The notes beneath the pieces were generated by a model. That model searched no databases, was not told the DNA's origin, and saw only the letters and a list, made by a program, of their open reading frames with translations. A program made the translations under genes and the position numbers. Positions 1 to 9,214 of a stretch of DNA of 43,151 nt are shown here, piece by piece (position 1 is the first letter of the stretch; each line of letters starts with the position of its first letter). Source of the DNA: Firmicutes bacterium CAG:882 (GTDB lineage Bacteria > Bacillota > Clostridia > Lachnospirales > Lachnospiraceae); contig FR895395.1 in NCBI GenBank assembly GCA_000435595.1, positions 1 to 43,151 on the forward strand, given 5' to 3'.

Positions 1-36
1 GTCCGCTTTCAAATATATAGTTTCGCAATTGCCTGA
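1..36. repeat. Family A palindromic repeat, end fragment
   Basis: The reverse complement of this stretch matches the terminal part of the complete family A element at 9215-9427: both read GCAATTGCGAAACT-like / GTAATTGCGAAACT, then an AT-rich stretch, then CGGAC. Only one end lies inside the window; the rest would extend beyond base 1. It lies just downstream of the rfbG stop codon. Confidence 0.6.
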
Positions 37-60
37 CTTTAATTACCTTTTTGTTATCCC

Positions 61-1179
61 TCACTCTATTTTACATGCCGTTCCGATATAGTCCTTAATC
101 TGGCTGTTCATGCAGTCTGCAGCCTTGTCCGCAGTCGTATGCTTCTCTTTTAACAGCTTTGAAAATTCCACCGTCTTCCCAACTGCCGTCCGTATATTCC
201 AGACAGGCTTCCAGCCGAATGTCTTTTTAAGCTTATCACAGTTGAGCTTTAAAAAGCCCGCCTCGTGAGGTCCTCCGTCGCCTTGGACGTACCATCTTGC
301 CCCTTCCCAGCAATCCGTGAATATACCCACAAGCTCACCCGTTGTTACGCAGTCCTTATCATCGGGTCCCACATTATACCAGCCTGCAAGTTCCGCATTC
401 CCGTACTGCTCCATCGCAATCATGAGATATGCATACACAGGTTCTAATACATGCTGATACGGTCTTACCGAGTATGGGTTCCTGACTGCAATATCCTTAC
501 CGGCAAGTGCTGCCCTTACGCAGTCGGGAACTATTCTGTCCGCGGCAAAATCACCTCCGCCTATGACATTTCCGGCTCTTGCAGTGGACACCGCCACCCC
601 CGCTTCAGCAAGAAATGAGCGCACATAGCTGTGCGTCACAAGCTCCGAGCAGGATTTGGAATTAGAGTACGGGTCATAGCCGTCTAAAGGTTCATTCTCC
701 TTGTAACCGCCTTTAGCCCGCTCCTTGTTCTCATATACCTTATCCGTCGTGACATTCACAAAAGAAAGCACTCCCGTATAATTTCCGTTGCCGGTGCTTC
801 TGCTAAGCCTGACACATTCGCATACATTCACCGTTCCCATAACATTCGTCTCAAATGTATATCTCGGATTCTTATATGATTCCCTCACAATCGGCTGTGC
901 CGCCATATGAATCACGATTTCAGGCTTGAACTCGTCAAATACAGCCTTAAGCCTGTCAAAATCTCTTATATCTCCGATGACGGACTTAACCCGGTCATCA
1001 TCCTTTATCCCGGCAAACTCATAGAGTGAAGGCTTAGTCGGCGGTTCGAGTGCATAACCGCATACCTGCGCTCCTGCCAGCGAAAGCACTCTGCACATCC
1101 AGCTTCCCTTAAAACCGGTATGCCCTGTGACAAGCACACGCTTCCCTCTGTAAAATTCCATCAAACCCTGATAATCCAT
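61..1179 (-). CDS. rfbG: CDP-glucose 4,6-dehydratase
   Basis: Converts CDP-D-glucose to CDP-4-keto-6-deoxy-D-glucose in the cytoplasm, the second step of the pathway to CDP-linked dideoxy- or 6-deoxy-sugars for surface polysaccharide. It is an extended short-chain dehydrogenase: the N-terminal NAD-binding glycine motif is G19-H-T-G22-F-K-G25, and the catalytic Tyr/Lys pair is Y171 and K175 (YSNSK). The C-terminal half has the sugar-nucleotide binding elements typical of RfbG (a VRPYQHVLEP stretch). At 372 residues it has the normal family length. I chose the ATG at 1179 because AGAGGAAG sits just upstream; a 19-residue longer reading is possible but overlaps the rfbF end and lacks a ribosome binding site. 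It begins 17 bases after the rfbF stop, so the two are one operon; other pathway genes would lie beyond the left edge. Confidence 0.93.
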   Translation of the reverse strand: MDYQGLMEFYRGKRVLVTGHTGFKGSWMCRVLSLAGAQVCGYALEPPTKPSLYEFAGIKDDDRVKSVIGDIRDFDRLKAVFDEFKPEIVIHMAAQPIVRESYKNPRYTFETNVMGTVNVCECVRLSRSTGNGNYTGVLSFVNVTTDKVYENKERAKGGYKENEPLDGYDPYSNSKSCSELVTHSYVRSFLAEAGVAVSTARAGNVIGGGDFAADRIVPDCVRAALAGKDIAVRNPYSVRPYQHVLEPVYAYLMIAMEQYGNAELAGWYNVGPDDKDCVTTGELVGIFTDCWEGARWYVQGDGGPHEAGFLKLNCDKLKKTFGWKPVWNIRTAVGKTVEFSKLLKEKHTTADKAADCMNSQIKDYIGTACKIE

Positions 1180-1196
1180 GAATACTTCCTCTCGCC

Positions 1197-1970
1197 TTAA
1201 TCCCACAACTTCCACGGAGCGTTCCCGCTCTCCCACATAGCCTCAAGCTTCTGCTTGTCCCTCTGTGTATCCATATTCTTCCAGAAGCCCGGATGATGGT
1301 ACGCCATTAGCTGTCCCTCCGCAACCAGTCTCTCCACCGGCTCCTTCTCAAACACCGTGTCCGGTCCGTCAATATAATCAAACACCTCCGGCTGACACAC
1401 CATGAACCCGCCGTTGATTACCCTTCCGTCAAGCTCATGCTTCTCACGAAACGCCGTGATAACTCCGTCCTCGCTGACGTCGAGCGCGCCAAACTGCTGT
1501 CCTATATTGATTGCGGTTATCGTCATAAGTCTTCCATGCGACTTATGGTACTCAAGCAGCCTGTTGATATCAACATCCGACACTCCGTCACCGTAGGTCA
1601 GCATAAAAGGCTCATCTCCTATATACTCCTGAACCTTCTTTATTCTTCCTCCGGTCATTGTCTTAAGACCTGTATCCACAAGCGTAACCTTCCATGGCTC
1701 AGTCTTGACATTATGCACAATCATGTTGTTCGCCGCCAGGTCAAATGTCACATCCGATGTATGTAAAAAATAATCGGCAAAAAACTCCTTAACCATATAT
1801 TGCTTGTATCCTAAACATACCACAAAATCATTGAACCCATAATGCGAATATATCTTCATAATATGCCACAGCATCGGCATGCCGCCGATCTCTATCATCG
1901 GCTTCGGCTTAAGATGGCTCTCCTCGCTGATTCGCGTTCCGAATCCGCCCGCTAAAATTATTGTCTTCAT
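1197..1970 (-). CDS. rfbF: Glucose-1-phosphate cytidylyltransferase
   Basis: Makes CDP-glucose from CTP and glucose-1-phosphate, the substrate of the adjacent RfbG. The 257-residue protein starts with the nucleotidyltransferase signature LAGGFGTR (residues 6-13), followed by the KPKPMIEIGG stretch that carries the catalytic lysine, and a YGDGVSDVD metal-binding motif in the middle. Length and sequence match RfbF closely. The ATG at 1970 is preceded by AAAGGA. It is the first gene of the rfbFG operon, behind a structured leader of about 200 bases. The alternative, a glucose-1-phosphate thymidylyltransferase, is unlikely given the WHIMKIYSHYG stretch and the RfbG neighbour. Confidence 0.93.
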   Translation of the reverse strand: MKTIILAGGFGTRISEESHLKPKPMIEIGGMPMLWHIMKIYSHYGFNDFVVCLGYKQYMVKEFFADYFLHTSDVTFDLAANNMIVHNVKTEPWKVTLVDTGLKTMTGGRIKKVQEYIGDEPFMLTYGDGVSDVDINRLLEYHKSHGRLMTITAINIGQQFGALDVSEDGVITAFREKHELDGRVINGGFMVCQPEVFDYIDGPDTVFEKEPVERLVAEGQLMAYHHPGFWKNMDTQRDKQKLEAMWESGNAPWKLWD

Positions 1971-2170
1971 ATCCCGTATCCTTTTATGTGCTTACTCAAC
2001 AACTTCTCTGCTATTTATATAATCGTGATTTCTCCGTTCTGCGAACTCCCGAAATCACAACATCCATTCGCAAATCGGGCTATCGCCCTGTTTTGCTCAT
2101 GTCTGTTTACCCATCTAATAGATATAGTGCTCTGACTGTGAACAGCCACGCACTATATATTAATGGATTT
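1971..2170 (-). promoter_or_regulatory. Structured 5' leader of rfbFG
   Basis: Between the predicted promoter and rfbF the minus strand holds three stem-loops. One is at 2122-2158 (nine-base arms ATATAGTGC/GCACTATAT with an inner hairpin), a small GGGC/GCCC hairpin is at 2077-2088, and the third is at 2025-2058 (eight-base arms GTGATTTC/GAAATCAC). None has a U-run, so they are not obvious terminators. A leader of this length before a surface-sugar operon may be a target for an antitermination factor, but no known motif was recognised. Confidence 0.4.
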
Positions 2171-2179
2171 ATTATATCA
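2171..2179 (-). promoter_or_regulatory. Extended -10 promoter candidate for rfbFG
   Basis: On the minus strand this reads TGATATAAT, a perfect TATAAT -10 box with the TG extension. No good -35 box is seen, which fits an extended -10 promoter. It lies in the gap after mfd, about 200 bases upstream of rfbF. Confidence 0.45.
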
Positions 2180-2219
2180 CAGTATATTATTTCATGCCAC
2201 AATCATTTGCATCCGGGCT

Positions 2220-5200
2220 CTATTCGCCCATATCCTCAAGCCTAAGTGTTCTTATGCCTTCAACAAGCTCCGTCACCGTGTCGAGGTACTTATCCGCCGT
2301 CTTCAGTTCATCCCTTGCAGGCGTGTACCTGAAATACGGCACAGCCTCGACCTTGAACTGAACCCTGCCATCATACCTTTTCACAAACGTAGGAATCTTG
2401 TTCACGTCTATGCGTGCCTGCGGATACAGCCTTATGATAATCTGCGTCTGCGAGCCCTTTATCTCAATTATATCTGCAAGATGTGCATTGGACTTGATAA
2501 ATGCGACACGCATAAGGCTTATCGCCGTCTTAGGCATATCACCGAAACGGTCTGTGAGCTCATCCTGCATATCCACAAGCTCCTCCTTCGTAGTTATCGC
2601 CGCTATGCGCTTGTATATATCAAGCTTCTGAGCTTCACTCTTTATATAGGTCGCCGGGATAAACGCATCAACCGGAAGGTCTACATTCGTCTCGAACTCA
2701 TCCTCAAGCTTTTTGTAACCCCTCAGTGTCAGGACTGCCTCATTTAACATCTTGCAATACAGGTCATATCCGACCGCTGCCATGTGTCCGTGCTGCTCCT
2801 CTCCGAGAACATTTCCGGCACCTCTTATCTCAAGGTCCTTCATCGCAATCTTGAATCCGCTTCCAAGCTCCGTGAACTCTCTTATCGCTGAGAGTCTCTT
2901 CTCAGCTTCCTCCCTCAGCATCCTGTCACGCTTGTAGAGAAGGAACGCATACGCCGTTCTGTTGGAACGTCCCACCCTCCCTCTAAGCTGATACAACTGT
3001 GAAAGTCCGAATCTGTCCGCATCATGGATGATTATGGTATTCGTATTCGGTATATCAAGTCCCGTCTCGATGATGGTCGTCGACACAAGTATATCAATAT
3101 CCCCGTTGATAAAATCAAACATAATCTTTTCAAGCTGCCTCTCGTGCATCTGTCCGTGTGCGTAGGCTACATTGGCATCGGGAACTATCGCGGAAATCTT
3201 TGCCGCGACATCCTCTATACCCTTCACCATATTGTAGACATAGTACACCTGACCGCCTCTTGAGAGCTCTCTTGTTATCGCCTCTCTTATGAGCTCCTCA
3301 TCGTACTCCGTAACAAAGGTCTGTATCGGCATTCTGTCAACAGGTGCCTCGGTGAGCACACTCATGTCCCTTATTCCGACAAGACTCATGTGAAGCGTCC
3401 TCGGAATAGGTGTCGCCGACAGGGTGAGAACGTCAAGATCTGACTTTAACTGCTTAATCTTCTCCTTGTGGGTTACGCCGAAGCGCTGTTCTTCATCTAC
3501 AATCATAAGACCAAGATCCTTGAACTTTACATCCTTTGACAAGACTCTGTGCGTGCCGATTACGACATCGACCGTTCCCTTTTTCAAGCCCTCGAGCGTG
3601 TTTTTGACCTGCGTAGGCGTGCAGAAACGGCTGAGAAGCTCCACCCTCACGCCGAAGGACTGCATTCTCTGCACAAAGCTGTTGTAATGCTGCTGTGCAA
3701 GTATCGTCGTCGGTACAAGATACACGACCTGCTTGCCGTCACACACAGCCTTGAACGCCGCGCGCATTGCCACCTCCGTCTTTCCGAAGCCGACATCACC
3801 GCAGAGCAGTCTGTCCATTATCTTCGTGCTCTCCATATCCTGCTTTGTCTCGGCGATTGCCGTAAGCTGGTCATCTGTCTCCTCATAAGGGAACATCTCC
3901 TCGAACTCCTGCTGCCATACCGTGTCGGGTCCGAAGCTGTAGCCCTGCCTGTTCTGTCTTATCGCATACAGCTCCACAAGCTCCTTGGCTATTCCGGCAA
4001 CCGCAGTCTTTACCTTGGACTTTGTCTTAGACCACTCCGCCGTCCCGAGCTTGTTAAGCTTCGGCTTATGCCCGTCAGGTCCCGAGAACTTCTGTATGCT
4101 GTCAAGCTGCGTCGCAAGCACATACAGGTTGCCTCCGCCGCTGTACTCAATCTTTATATAATCCTTCTCGACCTTGTCGACCACGACCTTCTCGATGCCG
4201 CGGTATATACCCATTCCGTGATTTTCGTGAACGACGTAGTCGCCTATTGAAAGCTCCGCAAAGTCGGAGATTGATTTGCCCTCGTAGTTCTTTACCTTGG
4301 CTTTTCTTTTTTTCTTATCCTGTGTAAATATATCGCTCTCCGCGATAATCACGAACTTAATCTGCGGGTACTCAAAGCCCTTTGAGAGATTTCCGAACAC
4401 CGTCATGACCTCGCCCGCAAGCAGTTCCCTGTCATATCTGTCCGAAAAGAATGCCGTTATATCGTTCTCTCTCAAATCAGCCGCAAGTCTCTCAGCCCTC
4501 AGCCTTGACGATGACGCGAGAATAGTCACATAGCCTTCCTTCTTGTACCTTTTTACATCACCTACAAGAGTCTCAAAGCTGTTGTTGTACGAGCTTATTC
4601 CCTTCGCACCGATGTCATATCTTCCGCCGATATTAAGTCCCTCAGCCCTCGCATCAAGCACCGCAAGTGCAAGAAGTCCTCCCTTGTAAAGCTTCGAGTA
4701 AACATACGACACATCATAGAGCACATTGGTCTGCTCCGGCAGAATATCACCTTTCTCGAGTCTGTGCGACATGCTCTCCCCGAACTCATACTGCACGGCT
4801 TTTAATCTCTCCGCTATACGTCCCGGCTCATCGAGCACAAAGTTCGTATTCTCCGCGTCAAAATACTCTGCAAAGGACACCGTCTTTTCCGCAAGATAAC
4901 CTATAAAGCTCTCTATCCCCATCGAGCCGTTCACGCCCTCAGGGTCAAGCATAAGCCTCTCCTCAAGCTCCGCGTATTTATTTCTGATTCGCGCCGCCTC
5001 GGTAAGCTTCTTATCCTTCTCAAACAGTTCCGCCTGCTTTACCGTGTCCGCCTTAATCTTTTTGAGTGCGGCAAAAATCTCACCCGACGAGAAGATAAGC
5101 TCCGTCGCCGGATAAAAAGTGACCTCGTCCACGTTCTCAATCGAACGCTGGCTCTGAGCATCATAGCTTCTTATCGAATCTATCTCATCACCCCAGAGTT

Positions 5201-5789
5201 CGATTCTGTAAGGTGTCTCCTCCGTAAACGGAAACACATCTATAATTCCGCCTCTGACCGCGAACTGTCCCGCGCTCTCCGCCTGCGCACACCGCTCGTA
5301 GCCGAGCTTGACAAGCTTCTTCTCATACACCGACAGATTGACCTCATCGCCAACCGCGAGCGTCATGATATTATTCTCAATATATTCGAGCGGAAGCAGC
5401 TTATCAAGGCATCCGTCAATCGTCGTGACAACGGTCAGTCTCGCATCCTCCCCCGCCTTTTTGTTCTCCGCGATATGCTTTATCGCGTCTATTCTCTCTT
5501 TTACAATGAGATTTCCGTGTATATCCGCATTATAGAAAATAAAATCCTTCGCAGGATAGTACACGACGTCCTTGTCAAAAAATCTGTACTCCTCATACAA
5601 CTGTCGCGCGCGCGTCTCGTTGTGCGTGATTATAAGCCTCACCTTACTGTCACACACGCCAAAAACAAGGTGCGCCTTCTGCTGCTCGACACACCCTGTC
5701 ACAAGGACAGCCTTACCTGTCTTATTCAAATCTCTCTTCATATCCTCAAAGACCGCGAGGTGCTTTAACGGATATACAAAACTGTTCAT
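2220..5789 (-). CDS. mfd: Transcription-repair coupling factor
   Basis: ATP-driven translocase that removes RNA polymerase stalled at DNA lesions and recruits UvrA for nucleotide excision repair. The 1189-residue protein has the full family layout: an N-terminal UvrB-like module, a CarD-type RNA polymerase interaction domain (ELSIGDYVVHENHGMGIYRG region, about 500-560), and a helicase core with Walker A GDVGFGKT at 664-671 and DEEQ box at 765-768, followed by SATPIPRT. The C-terminal TRCF domain ends in RLEDMGE. I start it at ATG 5789 because AGAAAGGA lies at correct distance; a six-codon longer start exists but has no site. In many Firmicutes mfd follows pth directly; here a palindromic repeat (5824-6122) separates them. 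Confidence 0.97.
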   Translation of the reverse strand: MNSFVYPLKHLAVFEDMKRDLNKTGKAVLVTGCVEQQKAHLVFGVCDSKVRLIITHNETRARQLYEEYRFFDKDVVYYPAKDFIFYNADIHGNLIVKERIDAIKHIAENKKAGEDARLTVVTTIDGCLDKLLPLEYIENNIMTLAVGDEVNLSVYEKKLVKLGYERCAQAESAGQFAVRGGIIDVFPFTEETPYRIELWGDEIDSIRSYDAQSQRSIENVDEVTFYPATELIFSSGEIFAALKKIKADTVKQAELFEKDKKLTEAARIRNKYAELEERLMLDPEGVNGSMGIESFIGYLAEKTVSFAEYFDAENTNFVLDEPGRIAERLKAVQYEFGESMSHRLEKGDILPEQTNVLYDVSYVYSKLYKGGLLALAVLDARAEGLNIGGRYDIGAKGISSYNNSFETLVGDVKRYKKEGYVTILASSSRLRAERLAADLRENDITAFFSDRYDRELLAGEVMTVFGNLSKGFEYPQIKFVIIAESDIFTQDKKKRKAKVKNYEGKSISDFAELSIGDYVVHENHGMGIYRGIEKVVVDKVEKDYIKIEYSGGGNLYVLATQLDSIQKFSGPDGHKPKLNKLGTAEWSKTKSKVKTAVAGIAKELVELYAIRQNRQGYSFGPDTVWQQEFEEMFPYEETDDQLTAIAETKQDMESTKIMDRLLCGDVGFGKTEVAMRAAFKAVCDGKQVVYLVPTTILAQQHYNSFVQRMQSFGVRVELLSRFCTPTQVKNTLEGLKKGTVDVVIGTHRVLSKDVKFKDLGLMIVDEEQRFGVTHKEKIKQLKSDLDVLTLSATPIPRTLHMSLVGIRDMSVLTEAPVDRMPIQTFVTEYDEELIREAITRELSRGGQVYYVYNMVKGIEDVAAKISAIVPDANVAYAHGQMHERQLEKIMFDFINGDIDILVSTTIIETGLDIPNTNTIIIHDADRFGLSQLYQLRGRVGRSNRTAYAFLLYKRDRMLREEAEKRLSAIREFTELGSGFKIAMKDLEIRGAGNVLGEEQHGHMAAVGYDLYCKMLNEAVLTLRGYKKLEDEFETNVDLPVDAFIPATYIKSEAQKLDIYKRIAAITTKEELVDMQDELTDRFGDMPKTAISLMRVAFIKSNAHLADIIEIKGSQTQIIIRLYPQARIDVNKIPTFVKRYDGRVQFKVEAVPYFRYTPARDELKTADKYLDTVTELVEGIRTLRLEDMGE

Positions 5790-5823
5790 GTGGGAATCCT
5801 TTCTCATATCTCATTTATAACCT

Positions 5824-6122
5824 GTTATGGTGTCCAAACAGGCTGATTTTTAGTATATAGCAAGTTGTATTTATGCATATCAGCTCCGTTGTACGAAGCA
5901 AGGTGTTCTAAGGACCCTGTGGATATATCTCCTATACTTCCGCCACCGAAGCAAAGCATACCTCCTTGTATGCATTGCTTCTAAGCCGGCATCCATGCCG
6001 TCTTTGGCTGTGCTGAAAACAGCGTCCTAAGAACAACTATGCTTCTCCCAAAAGTCGTGATATGCATAAATACAACATAATTTAACATTATGAAATTTTA
6101 CCCCCTGTTTGGACACCATAAC
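5824..6122. repeat. Family B MITE-like palindromic repeat, copy 1
   Basis: A 299-bp element bounded by perfect 19-bp inverted repeats (GTTATGGTGTCCAAACAGG at the left). Inside, a second pair of arms (GTTGTATTTATGCATATCA and its near complement) makes most of the element a long imperfect hairpin. The centre is about 100 bp and holds GCCGGCATCCATGCCGTC. The same parts occur at 11035-11336 (opposite orientation) and, without the centre, at 16565-16740. It fills the 390-bp gap between pth and mfd; no gene was found in it. No clear flanking direct repeat was seen for this copy. Confidence 0.85.
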
Positions 6123-6180
6123 CCGTTTAATTCTTTACAACAATTAAGTGTCCAAGGCCAACCTCTTCAGATTGTCTAAA

Positions 6181-6741
6181 TCAGCCATTATATTTATTCA
6201 TCGCCGACTCACAGCCCTCGTTCATTATGGTCACGATTGCGGCGGCGGCTGTCTTAAAGCAGCTCTTTGCGAGTTCCTCGTCGTCCTTGGTGAAGCGTCC
6301 GAGGACGTGGTTTACGAGGTCGCCGCCCTTCGGCTTGTCTCCCACGCCAAACTTAACGCGCGCGAACTTCTCCGTTCCGAGCTGTGCTATGATATTCTTT
6401 ATTCCGTTGTGTCCACCCGCGCTTCCCTTCGGGCGCACGCGGAGCTTGCCTACATCAAGGCTTATATCGTCATAAACCACAATAAAGTGGTCAACGCTCT
6501 CCTTATAATAGTCCATGACCTCTCTCACGCACTCACCGCTCAGATTCATGAAGGTCTGCGGCTTGACAAGCACCACCTTCTGACCTTCTATCACACCTTT
6601 TCCGATAAGCCCCTTGTGCTTTTTCTCGCTTATGCTTATATTATATTCCTCAGCCAGCTCATCAATTACACGAAAGCCTATGTTATGGCGGGTGAGCTCA
6701 TACTCGCTCCCCGGATTTCCGAGTCCTGCTATTATATACAT
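6181..6741 (-). CDS. pth: Peptidyl-tRNA hydrolase
   Basis: Cleaves the ester bond of peptidyl-tRNAs released from stalled ribosomes, recycling tRNA. The 186-residue protein has all the Pth landmarks: GLGNPG at residues 5-10, RHNIGF with the catalytic histidine, FMNLSG in the middle, and the DDISLDVGKLRVRPKGSAGGHNGIKNI region. The start at 6741 is fixed by GGAG nine bases upstream and by the family N-terminus MYIIAGLGNPG; the longer reading upstream is not supported. It lies upstream of mfd on the same strand, with repeat copy B1 in between. Confidence 0.96.
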   Translation of the reverse strand: MYIIAGLGNPGSEYELTRHNIGFRVIDELAEEYNISISEKKHKGLIGKGVIEGQKVVLVKPQTFMNLSGECVREVMDYYKESVDHFIVVYDDISLDVGKLRVRPKGSAGGHNGIKNIIAQLGTEKFARVKFGVGDKPKGGDLVNHVLGRFTKDDEELAKSCFKTAAAAIVTIMNEGCESAMNKYNG

Positions 6742-6802
6742 TTTGTTTTCTCCAATCTTATACATCTTCCCTATCCGGTCAAATTCTATTAATTATAAAT
6801 GT

Positions 6803-6871
6803 AAAGCGGACATTCGCAATCCGCTTTCGCTACTTGCTCATGAACGCAGTCGCTTTGCTTATTCTGCGTTC
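6803..6871 (-). terminator. Two tandem hairpins after the lipoprotein gene
   Basis: On the minus strand, immediately after the lipoprotein stop, there are two simple stem-loops: GAACGCAG/CTGCGTTC (6842-6871, overlapping the stop codon) and AAAGCGGA/TCCGCTTT (6803-6827). Neither is followed by a strong U-run (the sequence continues ACATTTATAAT), so termination is likely but not textbook. Confidence 0.4.
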
Positions 6872-8501
6872 AATTATTTCTTTGATACACCGAATATCTT
6901 TCTTCCATGTCATTCTTCCAATCTTCCACCAGTTCCTCATAAGTCTTATCAGTCACAGTTGTCAAATCATGATTATCACATACATAGTCAATAACCTTGC
7001 GTTCTCCGTAAGTATCGCACAGATAGTACACAAATGATGCCCCTGACTCATAGCTATAATCAGGATCATACATTTCCGCTTCATATACACGAAGATTATC
7101 TACATCCCTATAATCCGTTTTCATGTCAATCGGACGATCAATCTTTTCAATATACTCCCTCAAAATATGTTTATCATTATCGGTTGCCACTTTATTGTAA
7201 TCCATCGTAAGGAAATCATAACTGTAATAATTAAATCTCATATCAAATGCTCTTGCCCAACCTTCTATGGTCCATCTCACATTGTTTGAAGGAGATGTCG
7301 GCAGACAAAGTGCATGTATATATTCATGCATCAATGAATTCACTGTCGTAAGATATATATCACATTTTTTGCCATTGCCTACTCCATTGCCGGTAGTAGA
7401 TGAATTTTTTCCGTTTTTGAACAAAACAGGTACATCCATCACATCACTTTCAAGGTCAAACAATTCCTTATATTGTCTCATCTGCTCTGTGTTAATTTCA
7501 TAGAATTTTTTTGTCTCCTCATAATTATTATGCAGAAAATCAGCTGTCAGAAGCGGATTTTCCTCATAGACTGCATCCTGCCAGTCCCTTGTCATATAGA
7601 ATACCGCATATCTGTTATATACTATATACTGATAACTGTAACCACCATAGGTATATAATACTTCCGACAACGAATTGTTCGGTTCAAACCCATTATCATT
7701 ATACCATTTTCCAAGCTCATCATTTAACTCGCCGCATGTACCGGGTTGTCCGCTTTTTTTCAATAATTCACGCAACGACTCCTCCCCATTTTTATCTATA
7801 TAGTCCCGGGTAAAAGCCTCTGCTATCTCTTTGGCTTCTTTTATCTCGTCAACAGTAACAAAATCTTCATCAAAACACAACAGGTTAAGGTCATAACCAT
7901 TATATTCCGCATTTAATTCTGAAGGAATATTGACAGATTTATTTTTCCAGACATTTTCGCATAAATAGTCAGCATAACCATAGTTTATTCCATAATTCGA
8001 ATATCTCCCACACGTCGCCAACAGCAGACCTGCCACATATTCCGGGCTCTGCCAGTCCGTTTCATATACCAAAAGAGTATTTCCTTTATCTTTCTCATCA
8101 ATATAGAAAGAATCATTGCATGCTTCGCTCGTATAAACATAAATACTCAAATTCCCATCAAAGCCTATCCTGCCAAGCATAACCTCCGTTGCTTCAATGC
8201 AACCAATTCTCTCTTCAGCCGATATTTCAGGCATAAACCCATACAGCCTGTTGCCTACACCCGTCGTCTCCATCTTAGTTGTGACTGAATGCAGCTTGAA
8301 ATCATCAGGATTGGTAAAATATGAAGTGGTATATTCTAAACTGCTGTAGTCTTTTTCCTCCCATATATATTCAATAGAAGTGGCTGGATTTTTTTCCGGC
8401 ATATTTACAGCATTACCGTCCTGTCTTTCACATGCGGCAACTGCCATAATCAAGAGCCCGGTCATAATCCCGAATTTTATAATCCTGGTTTTTCTTTTCA
8501 C
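6870..8501 (-). CDS. Lipoprotein with gluzincin-type HExxH motif
   Basis: A 543-residue exported lipoprotein of unrecognised family. I set the start at GTG 8501, since AGGAG lies six bases upstream and it gives a compact lipoprotein signal: KRKTRIIK, a hydrophobic run, then VAAC with the lipidated cysteine at residue 24. Upstream ATGs in frame would spoil this signal. The rest is hydrophilic and Tyr/Asp/Asn-rich. At H392-E-Y-I-H396 there is a HExxH zinc site, and E413 in the sequence WTIEGW lies 17 residues further, as a third ligand would in gluzincin peptidases. An extracellular membrane-anchored metallopeptidase is therefore plausible but not proven. Translation is on the same strand as the PAP2 gene 87 bases upstream. 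Confidence 0.75.
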   Translation of the reverse strand: MKRKTRIIKFGIMTGLLIMAVAACERQDGNAVNMPEKNPATSIEYIWEEKDYSSLEYTTSYFTNPDDFKLHSVTTKMETTGVGNRLYGFMPEISAEERIGCIEATEVMLGRIGFDGNLSIYVYTSEACNDSFYIDEKDKGNTLLVYETDWQSPEYVAGLLLATCGRYSNYGINYGYADYLCENVWKNKSVNIPSELNAEYNGYDLNLLCFDEDFVTVDEIKEAKEIAEAFTRDYIDKNGEESLRELLKKSGQPGTCGELNDELGKWYNDNGFEPNNSLSEVLYTYGGYSYQYIVYNRYAVFYMTRDWQDAVYEENPLLTADFLHNNYEETKKFYEINTEQMRQYKELFDLESDVMDVPVLFKNGKNSSTTGNGVGNGKKCDIYLTTVNSLMHEYIHALCLPTSPSNNVRWTIEGWARAFDMRFNYYSYDFLTMDYNKVATDNDKHILREYIEKIDRPIDMKTDYRDVDNLRVYEAEMYDPDYSYESGASFVYYLCDTYGERKVIDYVCDNHDLTTVTDKTYEELVEDWKNDMEERYSVYQRNN

Positions 8502-8588
8502 AAAATTCTCCTGATATTTCATTTGCATTAATAATACTTGTAAAAGAATTAAACAATTTCTTGTAAATGTTTTCAAAAATATAATCCG

Positions 8589-9185
8589 TTACCATCCTAT
8601 AAAATGTATCGCAATCGGCATGACCACAAGACCTATCGCCGTACCCGATATTATCCCGAACAGCACGTCCGAAGGAAAATGGACGTACAGATATATCCTC
8701 GAGAACGCAATGAGTGATGCCCACGTCAGGGCAGCCACACCCCACCACGGGTTCATGTTAAATATCACGACAACACACGCAAATGACGACGCCGAGTGTC
8801 CTGACGGAAGTGATGAGCCAAGCGGCCGTCTGATAAGCAGGTCAACCGTCTCATCAAGGTCGCATGGTCTGTCCTTAGTAAAAAGTCCCTTTATGATAAA
8901 ATTCGCAATAAACGCGACTGCCGCAATCACACATATCAACACCATCGCCTGCTGGTGCATCTTTTTTACAATATAAAGATACAGTGCCACAAAAAGCCAC
9001 ACCATTCCGCCGTTTCCCGACTTGGTAATGAGAATCATTATCTTATCGAGCCTGTCCGTGCGGAGCTGCTGCACCTTGGCAATCATGCGGTCATCTATGC
9101 CTCTCCTTAATTCCTTCTGTTTTTTGAATTCTTCCTCCCAGTCAAGCCCCTTGTAATGCTCTCTGGTCTTTCTAAGCACTGACAT
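8589..9185 (-). CDS. PAP2-family membrane phosphatase
   Basis: A 198-residue integral membrane protein of the type 2 phosphatidic acid phosphatase superfamily. The three active-site motifs are present in order: KGLFTKDRP, PSGHS and SRIYLYVHFPSD. Such enzymes dephosphorylate lipid phosphates (undecaprenyl pyrophosphate, phosphatidylglycerophosphate or phosphatidate) on the outer face of the membrane; the substrate cannot be told from sequence. The N-terminal 45 residues are charged and cytoplasmic, followed by about five hydrophobic segments. AAAGGAG lies seven bases upstream of the ATG. A family A repeat was inserted about 30 bases upstream of the start. Confidence 0.9.
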   Translation of the reverse strand: MSVLRKTREHYKGLDWEEEFKKQKELRRGIDDRMIAKVQQLRTDRLDKIMILITKSGNGGMVWLFVALYLYIVKKMHQQAMVLICVIAAVAFIANFIIKGLFTKDRPCDLDETVDLLIRRPLGSSLPSGHSASSFACVVVIFNMNPWWGVAALTWASLIAFSRIYLYVHFPSDVLFGIISGTAIGLVVMPIAIHFIGW

Positions 9186-9214
9186 ACTGTGCTCCTTTCA
9201 CAATTATCTGTTCC

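Noticed and set aside
3549..4250. 233-codon open frame on the plus strand inside mfd
   Set aside because: It is antisense to the highly conserved Mfd helicase region; the reading is rich in Arg/Leu/His as expected for a shadow frame, and it has no ribosome binding site.
8428..8748. 106-codon minus-strand frame between PAP2 and lipoprotein genes
   Set aside because: Overlaps both genes in another frame, lacks a ribosome binding site and shows no family pattern.
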